DNA of 15,572 bases from CAKSQF01 sp964569225 (GTDB taxonomy: Bacteria > Bacillota > Clostridia > Oscillospirales > CAG-272), in NCBI GenBank assembly GCA_964569225.1, contig CAZMTU010000053.1, positions 1 through 15,572 of the forward strand, read 5' to 3'. The position numbers and the translations under genes were made by a program. Under the pieces are notes generated by a model that had not been told where the DNA came from, did not search any database, and worked only from the letters and a program-made list of their open reading frames with translations. Of the stretch, positions 1-6,121 are shown in pieces; the stretch's first letter is position 1; every line of letters begins with the position of its first letter.

Positions 1-83
1 CACTTTTTCTATACCTTTTTTCATTTTTGGTCTCACATCTATTGTATCATAACAGCCGGATTTACAGTTTTTCCGAAAATTGC
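1..83. other. left edge, no assignable gene
   Basis: On the - strand an ATG at 24 opens eight codons (MKKGIEKV) to the window edge, and TGaTACAAT (49-41) could be an extended -10 for a leftward transcript. However, the start implied by that box would leave only about 10 nt before the ATG, and no good ribosome binding site is seen. A divergent gene upstream of ligA is possible but unproven. Confidence 0.25.
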
Positions 84-112
84 TTGCATTTCTGTATGAA
101 TTATGCTATAAT
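84..112 (+). promoter_or_regulatory. sigma-A promoter for the ligA-obg gene block
   Basis: A -35 hexamer TTGCAT (84-89) is followed by a 17-nt spacer and a perfect -10 TATAAT (107-112). The -10 is preceded by TG one base upstream (104-105), giving an extended -10. Transcription would start near 119, leaving an untranslated leader of about 52 nt before ligA. Spacing and both boxes fit the vegetative sigma-A consensus. It is the best promoter I see for the + strand block, since the downstream genes are closely spaced. Not tested experimentally. Confidence 0.75.
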
Positions 113-155
113 AACTCATAATGCCTTATTATACTAAATCCGGAAGGTCAACGAA

Positions 156-163
156 GGGGGAGG
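156..163 (+). promoter_or_regulatory. ribosome binding site of ligA
   Basis: GGGGGAGG lies 7 nt before the ATG at 171, a strong Shine-Dalgarno match. It fixes the ligA start. Confidence 0.8.
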
Positions 164-170
164 ACTGAAT

Positions 171-2159
171 ATGAGCGAAACAGAAGTGCAGATCCGCCGT
201 CTGCGTGATATAGTCAGCTATCATAGCCGAAAATATTATGTGGAAGACAGCCCTGAACTGTCCGATTATGAATATGACAAGCTTTTTTATGAACTGAAAG
301 CGTTGGAGGAAGCGCACCCGGAGTTTGCCGACCCTAATTCTCCTACCGTTCGAATAGGAGGAAAAGTACTAGATAAGTTTGAAAAGATTACCCATACCGT
401 TCCTCTGAAAAGTCTTACCGACGTTTTCTCCTACGGAGAACTTACCGATTTTTATACAAAATTAGCGGCTGAATACGGTAAGCTTGATTATTCTGTGGAA
501 TGCAAAATCGACGGACTTTCGGTAGCGCTTCATTATGAAAATGGAAATCTGATCTATGCCGCCACTCGTGGGGACGGAACGGTAGGAGAAGAAATTACCG
601 CTAATGCCCGCACGATTGGTTCGGTTCCCCTGACGATCCCTTATAAAGGGCGTTTAGAGGTCAGAGGAGAAGTATATATGCCCCGATCGGCATTTGAGGC
701 GCTGAACGGCCGTCGTGCGGAGGCGGAGGAGCCGCTTTTTGCCAACCCCCGCAATGCGGCGGCAGGTTCCTTGCGGCAGCTTGATTCTTCTGTAACCGCT
801 TCCCGAAAACTGGACATTTTTGTTTTCAATTTGCAGGATTGTGACCGTAGCTTTGATACGCATATTGAAACATTGGAATTCATGAAGGCGCAGGGATTCA
901 AAGTGATCCCTTTCTATCAAAAGGCGGAAAGCGCGGATGAGATGATCAGCCGTATTGAAGAGATCGGCAGGATGAGAGAAAATCTTTCCTTTGATATTGA
1001 TGGGGTAGTTATTAAGGTGAACGACCTTGCCCGACGGCTGGAGATCGGCGAAGGAACCTCTACGCCCAAGTGGGCGGTGGCTTATAAATTTCCGCCGGAG
1101 CAAAAGCAGACAAAGCTGCTGGGAGTCAGTATACAGGTAGGACGTACCGGGGTGCTTACCCCTATTGCCGAATTGGAGCCGGTTCGGTTAGCGGGAACAG
1201 TGGTCAGCAGGGCGACCCTTCATAATATTGATTATATTCACGATAAGGATATTCGAGTCGGAGATATAGTTACTGTACAGAAGGCAGGCGATATTATTCC
1301 GGAGATTCATTGCGCCCATTCCGATCTTAGAAAAGAGAAGCTTCCGGTTTATACCATGCCTGATACCTGTCCTTCCTGCGGCGAACCGGTAATACGGGAT
1401 GAAACAGAAGCAGCGGTACGTTGTACCAATGCGGCATGTCCGGCACAGCTTTTGAGGAATTTGGTGCACTATGCTTCAAAGGATGCAATGGACATAGACG
1501 GTCTGGGTCCTGCACTGCTGAAAAACCTGCGGGACAGCGGGCTTGTACACTCGGTTGCCGATCTGTACAATTTGAAAAAAGAAGCGCTTGTAGAACTTGA
1601 GCGAATGGGCAAAAAGAGTGCTGACAATCTTTTGAATGGCATTGAAGCCTCAAAGCACAGAGGACTCGCCCGACTGATTTATGGTTTGGGGATTCGTCAG
1701 ATTGGTGAAAAGGCAGCCGAAGCACTGGCTGATCGATTTGGCAGTATTGATCGTTTTTTTGAACTGAATGCTGATGAATTGTGCGAAGTGGACGATATCG
1801 GACTGATCAGTGCGCAGAGCGTGGTGGATTTTTTTGCGCACCCTCAGACAGCTGAGCTGATTAATGCGCTGAAAAAAGCAGGCGTTAGTATGACGGCGGA
1901 AACGGCTGAGAAAAAGGACGATCGCTTTGCCGGTATGACTTTTGTGTTGACCGGTACATTGCCCACGCTCACCCGAAGTGAAGCAGAGGGGATTATAAAA
2001 AAGTACGGAGGCAAAACAGCTTCTTCCGTATCCAAAAAAACTTCGGTGGTGCTTGCGGGCAGTGAAGCAGGCAGCAAGCTGACTAAAGCCCAGACATTGG
2101 GTGTTCGTGTGATTGATGAAGCGGAATTTAGAAAAATGGTAGAAGAAAATGTTATTTGA
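171..2159 (+). CDS. ligA: NAD-dependent DNA ligase LigA
   Basis: This enzyme seals nicks between 3'-OH and 5'-phosphate ends in DNA replication and repair, using NAD+ as the AMP donor. The protein has 662 residues, the usual LigA length. The N-terminal NAD-binding subdomain has KYYVEDSP at 21-28 and SDYEYD at 31-36. The adenylation motif KIDG has the AMP-accepting lysine at K112. An OB-fold follows, then a four-cysteine zinc finger (C400, C403, C418, C423), helix-hairpin-helix repeats (about 435-555) and a C-terminal BRCT domain from about 583. All key residues are present, so it should be active. The ATG at 171 is chosen because of the strong ribosome binding site at 156-163. It is first in a one-direction block behind a sigma-A promoter, and its last 11 nt overlap obg, suggesting translational coupling. 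Identification is secure. Confidence 0.98.
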   Translation: MSETEVQIRRLRDIVSYHSRKYYVEDSPELSDYEYDKLFYELKALEEAHPEFADPNSPTVRIGGKVLDKFEKITHTVPLKSLTDVFSYGELTDFYTKLAAEYGKLDYSVECKIDGLSVALHYENGNLIYAATRGDGTVGEEITANARTIGSVPLTIPYKGRLEVRGEVYMPRSAFEALNGRRAEAEEPLFANPRNAAAGSLRQLDSSVTASRKLDIFVFNLQDCDRSFDTHIETLEFMKAQGFKVIPFYQKAESADEMISRIEEIGRMRENLSFDIDGVVIKVNDLARRLEIGEGTSTPKWAVAYKFPPEQKQTKLLGVSIQVGRTGVLTPIAELEPVRLAGTVVSRATLHNIDYIHDKDIRVGDIVTVQKAGDIIPEIHCAHSDLRKEKLPVYTMPDTCPSCGEPVIRDETEAAVRCTNAACPAQLLRNLVHYASKDAMDIDGLGPALLKNLRDSGLVHSVADLYNLKKEALVELERMGKKSADNLLNGIEASKHRGLARLIYGLGIRQIGEKAAEALADRFGSIDRFFELNADELCEVDDIGLISAQSVVDFFAHPQTAELINALKKAGVSMTAETAEKKDDRFAGMTFVLTGTLPTLTRSEAEGIIKKYGGKTASSVSKKTSVVLAGSEAGSKLTKAQTLGVRVIDEAEFRKMVEENVI

Positions 2160-3426
2160 TTGTGTAAAAATAGAACTAAAAGCGGGCAACGGTGGGAACG
2201 GTTCGGTATCCTTCCATCGTGAAAAATATATTGCGCATGGCGGACCGGATGGCGGAGACGGCGGAAACGGTGGCAATATTATTTTTCGTATTGACGAAGG
2301 ACAGAATACGCTGACCTTTTATAAATATAAACGAAAATTTGTCGCTGAAAATGGAGGGGACGGCGCTAAATCCAAGTTTCACGGCAAAAACGGTGCCGAT
2401 CTTATTCTGCCGGTACCGCCCGGAACAGTCATCAAGGATGCGGAAAGCGGGCTTGTGATTAAGGATATGTCGAATTGCGGCGATTATGTAATCTGCAAAG
2501 GCGGAAAGGGCGGTTGGGGCAATAAGCATTTCGCCACACCTACCCGCCAGATTCCCCGTTTCGCCAAAGCAGGGATACAGGGCGAATACAAGGAAGTTAA
2601 GCTGGAGCTGAAGCTGTTGGCGGACGTAGGACTGGTCGGCATGCCCAATGTGGGCAAATCGTCCATTCTCTCAATGATCAGCGGCGCGCACCCGAAGATC
2701 GCAGATTACCACTTTACAACGCTGGAGCCTTCTATCGGTGTGGTTGAAGTGGCAAAGGAGGCGGCATTTGTGGCGGCGGATATTCCCGGGCTGATTGAAG
2801 GAGCTTCGGAAGGCGCCGGACTGGGGCATCAATTTCTCCGTCATNNNNNNNNNNGGCTGCTGATCCACGTGGTGGATATCAGCGGCAGGGAAGGACGGGA
2901 TCCTGTTGACGATATGATTGCAATTAATTATGAGCTTTCCCAATATAATCCTGAGTTGGCAAACCGTCCGCAGATTGTCGCGGCCAATAAGTGCGATCTG
3001 CTGGAAGAGGAGGCGGATCTCTCTGATTTTGAAGACTTTATTCAGATGAAGGGGTATGATCTGGTGTATATTTCGGCGGCTACCGGCAAAAACATCAATG
3101 AACTGGTGCAGACGGCATACCGGAAGCTGCAAACGCTTCCGCCTATAACTGTTTATGAAAGTGAAGTACCGGAAGCTGCCGAGGATTTCAAGGCTTCAAA
3201 AGATCATGGCGTTACAATTACGAGAAACGATAAAGGTGTGTATATTGTAGAAGGAGATTGGCTTTACCGATTGATGGGTTCGATAAACTTTGACGATCGG
3301 GAGTCACTTCGTTACTTTGAAAAAGTGCTGCGCAGCGCCGGTGTGATTGAGGCATTGGAAAATGCAGGCTGTACTGATGGTGATACCGTCAGCATATTTG
3401 ATTTTGAATTTGATTTTGTAAAGTAA
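2149..3426 (+). CDS. obg: GTPase Obg/CgtA (ribosome assembly)
   Basis: Obg is an essential GTPase that binds the 50S ribosomal subunit and links ribosome assembly to (p)ppGpp and growth state; in sporulating Firmicutes it also affects the stress response and sporulation. The protein is about 425 residues. The N-terminal Obg fold (1-157) is glycine-rich, with GGPDGGDGGNGG at 31-42. The G domain has the P-loop GMPNVGKS (164-171), switch I HFTTLEP (188-194), DIPG (211-214), NKCD (280-283) and SAATGKN (309-315). A C-terminal OCT domain follows (about 345-425). Ten Ns at 2845-2854 hide residues 233-236, just after switch II, where the family normally reads IERTR, so one residue is probably missing from the conceptual protein. 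The start overlaps ligA by 11 nt, and the next gene begins 3 nt after the stop. Domain order leaves no doubt about identity. Confidence 0.97.
   Translation: MLFDCVKIELKAGNGGNGSVSFHREKYIAHGGPDGGDGGNGGNIIFRIDEGQNTLTFYKYKRKFVAENGGDGAKSKFHGKNGADLILPVPPGTVIKDAESGLVIKDMSNCGDYVICKGGKGGWGNKHFATPTRQIPRFAKAGIQGEYKEVKLELKLLADVGLVGMPNVGKSSILSMISGAHPKIADYHFTTLEPSIGVVEVAKEAAFVAADIPGLIEGASEGAGLGHQFLRHXXXXLLIHVVDISGREGRDPVDDMIAINYELSQYNPELANRPQIVAANKCDLLEEEADLSDFEDFIQMKGYDLVYISAATGKNINELVQTAYRKLQTLPPITVYESEVPEAAEDFKASKDHGVTITRNDKGVYIVEGDWLYRLMGSINFDDRESLRYFEKVLRSAGVIEALENAGCTDGDTVSIFDFEFDFVK
2845..2854. other. assembly gap (10 N) inside obg
   Basis: Ten unknown bases interrupt the obg reading frame between FLRH and LLIHVVD. 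The frame is kept with 10 bases, and would also be kept with 13. Obg proteins normally have five residues (IERTR) here, while the gap as drawn allows four. The run is therefore best read as a placeholder rather than a measured length. Confidence 0.95.
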
Positions 3427-3429
3427 ATT

Positions 3430-3897
3430 ATGGCTGAATATTATAAAGAAATGAGAAAACTGGTGGGCTGCCGTCCGCTGGTACTGGTAGGCAGCGGCGT
3501 GCTGCTCTATCATGACACAAAGCTGTTGCTGCAGCGCAGATCGGACGACGGATGCTGGGGCAAGCATGGCGGGATCATGGATTATGAGGAAAACGCGGAG
3601 GACGCTTGCCGTCGGGAGGTGTTCGAAGAAACCGGTCTGCGGGTTGGAAAGCTTACCCTGTTTGGGGTATACACAGGACCTCAGATGACGGTCACTTATC
3701 CCAACGGCGATGTGGCAAACTATACGGATATTGTCTATATCAGTGACGATTTTGACGGTAAAATCACCCTTGATCTGAAAGAAGTAGGAGAGCTTTGCTG
3801 GTTTGACGCCGACGCGCTGCCTCCCAATCTGCATTCCACTGACCGAGCGCCCATTACGGATTTTGCCGCCAGACTTATGGAGCGTATCGATGTTTGA
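3430..3897 (+). CDS. NUDIX family hydrolase
   Basis: A 155-residue protein of the NUDIX superfamily, which hydrolyses nucleoside diphosphates linked to another moiety. The complete NUDIX box G-x5-E-x7-RE-V-x-EE-x-G-L spans residues 48-70, with REVFEETGL at 62-70 including the metal-binding glutamates. A hydrophobic strand and LLLQRRSDDGCWGKHGG (32-48) precede it, as is typical for the fold. The substrate cannot be read from sequence; nucleotide-sugar, ADP-ribose or oxidised nucleotide clean-up are possible. It starts 3 nt after the obg stop, and its stop overlaps the prfA start by 8 nt, so it appears cotranslated with a ribosome-assembly and a termination factor. Whether that implies a shared role is open. 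The fold assignment is secure; function is not. Confidence 0.92.
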   Translation: MAEYYKEMRKLVGCRPLVLVGSGVLLYHDTKLLLQRRSDDGCWGKHGGIMDYEENAEDACRREVFEETGLRVGKLTLFGVYTGPQMTVTYPNGDVANYTDIVYISDDFDGKITLDLKEVGELCWFDADALPPNLHSTDRAPITDFAARLMERIDV

Positions 3898-4963
3898 TAA
3901 ATTAGCAGACGCAGAAAAAAAATATGAACAGATCACGGCGAAGCTTTCCAATCCGGCTGTGCTTTCCGATCAGAACGCATACCGCGCGCTGATGAAAGAG
4001 CATAAGCTGATGACACCGCTGATCGAAACCTTTAGGCGCTATAAAAAATCAAAAGAAGCGTTTGAAGAAGTCAAAGACCTCCTGTCGCAGCCGCAGGATA
4101 CCGAGTTCAAGGCATTGTTGGAAGAGGAATATGAAGCCTCCCGCTGTCGGACAGAAATGCTGGAGGAAGAATTGAAGCGGCTGCTGCTGCCCAAGGATCC
4201 CAGTGACGATAAAAGCGTGATTGTGGAGATCCGAGCAGGTGCCGGCGGTGAGGAGGCGGCGCTTTTTGCGGCTAATCTGTATCGAATGTACAGCATGTAT
4301 TCCGACTCGCTGCGCTTTAAAACTGAAGTGCTTTCAGCAAACGAAACGGGATTGGGCGGTTATAGAGAAATTTCTTTTTCGGTAGAAGGAGAGGGCGCTT
4401 TTTCACGCTTCAAATTTGAAAGCGGTGTTCATCGTGTGCAGCGGGTACCCGCTACCGAGTCACAGGGACGGATTCAAACTTCTACTGTGACAGTGGCAGT
4501 GTTGCCTGAGGCGGAGGAGGTGGATGTGGTCATTCAACCTTCCGACATTGTGATCGAAAGCTGTAAATCCAGCGGTGCCGGCGGTCAGCATATTAACAAA
4601 ACCGAATCGGCTGTTCGCCTAACCCATAAGCCTACCGGCATTGTCATTGAATGTCAGGAAGAGCGATCTCAGTTCAAGAACAAGGATAAAGCAATGAAAA
4701 TGCTGCGCGCCAAGTTATACGATATGGCTAAAAGAGAGCAGGATCGAAAAATTGCCAATGAAAGGCGCAGTCAGGTGGGAACAGGTGATCGCAGCGAGCG
4801 GATCCGCACTTATAATTATCCGCAGGGACGGATCACCGATCATCGTATCGGGCTAACACTCTATTCATTGGAAACTTTTTTGAACGGAAATATCGGCGAT
4901 ATGGTGGATGCGCTTATTCGTGCTGATACAGCGGAGAAGTTAAAACAAACTGACGATAAATAA
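3890..4963 (+). CDS. prfA: peptide chain release factor 1 (RF1)
   Basis: RF1 recognises UAA and UAG stop codons and triggers peptide release on the ribosome. Taking ATG 3890 (MFDKLADAEKKYEQI) gives 357 residues, the normal RF1 length. The open frame extends upstream to an ATG at 3803, but those 29 residues lie inside the NUDIX gene and look unlike RF1, so I reject that start. The codon-recognition motif is PAT at 187-189, which separates RF1 from RF2 (SPF). The catalytic GGQ is at 231-233 in SGAGGQHINKTES. The start overlaps the end of the NUDIX gene by 8 nt. The methyltransferase gene prmC, which modifies the GGQ glutamine and is next to prfA in many bacteria, is not present here. All functional motifs are intact. 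Confidence 0.97.
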   Translation: MFDKLADAEKKYEQITAKLSNPAVLSDQNAYRALMKEHKLMTPLIETFRRYKKSKEAFEEVKDLLSQPQDTEFKALLEEEYEASRCRTEMLEEELKRLLLPKDPSDDKSVIVEIRAGAGGEEAALFAANLYRMYSMYSDSLRFKTEVLSANETGLGGYREISFSVEGEGAFSRFKFESGVHRVQRVPATESQGRIQTSTVTVAVLPEAEEVDVVIQPSDIVIESCKSSGAGGQHINKTESAVRLTHKPTGIVIECQEERSQFKNKDKAMKMLRAKLYDMAKREQDRKIANERRSQVGTGDRSERIRTYNYPQGRITDHRIGLTLYSLETFLNGNIGDMVDALIRADTAEKLKQTDDK

Positions 4964-5029
4964 AAAGCGAAACCAAAATACCTGAATTCTCTAAAATTTA
5001 CGGCTTTAAAACGGCTTCCGACTGTCATT

Positions 5030-5035
5030 GGGGAA
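5030..5035 (+). promoter_or_regulatory. ribosome binding site deciding the tsaC start
   Basis: GGGGAA lies 7 nt before the ATG at 5043. An in-frame TTG at 5028 would put this sequence inside the coding region and has no comparable site of its own, so ATG 5043 is preferred. Confidence 0.6.
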
Positions 5036-5042
5036 TATAAAA

Positions 5043-6071
5043 ATGAAAACAGAAATTATTTATCATCCAACCGAAGCAGACCTTATCCGCGGGGCCGCGC
5101 TGCTTAGGGATGGCGGTTTAGTCGCCTTACCCACCGAAACAGTTTACGGATTAGGGGTAAACGGACTGTCTGCCGAGGCTACCCGCAAGGTATATGCCGC
5201 CAAAGGACGACCGTCTGATAATCCGCTGATTATTCATTTGGCGTCCGCTGAAGATGCTGGACAGTACTGCGAAGTGAATTCGGCATTTAAAAAATTGGCG
5301 GAGCGTTTTATGCCGGGACCGATTACCGTTATTTTACCTAAGAAATCCTGTATTCCCGACAGTGTGACAGGAGGGCTGCCTACAGTGGCGGTACGGGTTC
5401 CTTCTCACCCGATAGCCCATCGGCTGATCGAACTGGCGGGGATTCCCATTGCGGCTCCCTCGGCGAATCTGTCAGGCAAACCTTCCACTACCTTAGTGGA
5501 GCACGTGATTGAGGATATGAATGGGCGTATCGATATGATTATCGACGGCGGTCCGTGTACTATTGGGTTGGAGTCTACTATTGTTGTTCCAAATGGAGAA
5601 ACTATTCAGCTCTTGCGGCCTGGTGCGGTGACGGTAGAAATGTTAAAAGAGGCGGGTTTTTCAGTGCAGATGGATAAGGCTGTCACTGAAAGGTTATCTG
5701 AGGGCGAACGCCCGTTGGCACCCGGAATGAAATATCGCCATTATGCGCCCAATGCGCAGGTGACGCTGCTGCGCGGAAGCAGCGAACAAATTGCTGCTTA
5801 TCTGCGTCCGTTTTGGGGAGAAAAGGATACAGCGTTGCTTTGCTGTATGGAAGATGAAGCGGCAAATGCGCCCAACGCTTTTCTGCTGGGCAGCAGAGGG
5901 GATCCGGCAGGACAGGCAAGCCGTCTTTTTGATCTGCTGCGCGGCTTTGATCATCGACCTGAAATCAGGCGGGTGTTCGCTGTCATGCCGTCTGCCGACG
6001 GCATAGGGCTTGCTATGATGAATCGAATGTTGAAGGCGGCCGGTTATCGGGTAGTGGAACTTGAAAAATAA
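5043..6071 (+). CDS. tsaC: threonylcarbamoyl-AMP synthase, Sua5 type (t6A tRNA modification)
   Basis: This enzyme makes threonylcarbamoyl-AMP from threonine, bicarbonate and ATP, the first step of the t6A modification at position 37 of ANN-decoding tRNAs. From ATG 5043 the protein has 342 residues, the length of the two-domain Sua5/YwlC form. The YrdC-like domain (about 10-200) has LPTETVYGLG (29-38), AAKGRPSDNPL (52-62) with the Lys and Arg of the nucleotide pocket, and SANLSGKPS (140-148). The conserved linker LAPGMKYRHYAP (225-236) leads to the C-terminal Sua5 domain (about 237-342). The 79 nt between prfA and this gene hold no terminator or clear promoter that I can see, so cotranscription is likely. 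The partners TsaB, TsaD and TsaE are not in the window. Sua5 or ywlC would be equally valid names. Confidence 0.95.
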   Translation: MKTEIIYHPTEADLIRGAALLRDGGLVALPTETVYGLGVNGLSAEATRKVYAAKGRPSDNPLIIHLASAEDAGQYCEVNSAFKKLAERFMPGPITVILPKKSCIPDSVTGGLPTVAVRVPSHPIAHRLIELAGIPIAAPSANLSGKPSTTLVEHVIEDMNGRIDMIIDGGPCTIGLESTIVVPNGETIQLLRPGAVTVEMLKEAGFSVQMDKAVTERLSEGERPLAPGMKYRHYAPNAQVTLLRGSSEQIAAYLRPFWGEKDTALLCCMEDEAANAPNAFLLGSRGDPAGQASRLFDLLRGFDHRPEIRRVFAVMPSADGIGLAMMNRMLKAAGYRVVELEK

Positions 6072-6121
6072 AATACATCGGATACATATGCTGTAAAATC
6101 AAGTAAAGGAAATAATATTGA

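Noticed and set aside
1650..2276. 208-codon open frame on the - strand across ligA and obg
   Set aside because: It lies opposite strongly conserved ligA and obg coding sequence, has no family resemblance I recognise, and no ribosome binding site or promoter.
3803..3889. Upstream ATG extending prfA by 29 residues
   Set aside because: The extra residues are encoded within the NUDIX gene, look unlike any RF1 N-terminus, and the start at 3890 gives the normal 357-residue protein beginning MFDKL.
3304..3951. 215-codon open frame on the - strand under obg, NUDIX and prfA
   Set aside because: A shadow of three real genes on the other strand; composition and lack of motifs give no support.
5028..5042. 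TTG start adding MGNIK to the tsaC product
   Set aside because: The GGGGAA ribosome binding site at 5030-5035 would be inside the coding region; ATG 5043 fits its spacing.
4964..5042. Direct repeat ACGGCTT (two copies) between prfA and tsaC as a regulatory element
   Set aside because: Seven-base copies ten bases apart in an AT-rich spacer are compatible with chance; no hairpin or promoter accompanies them.
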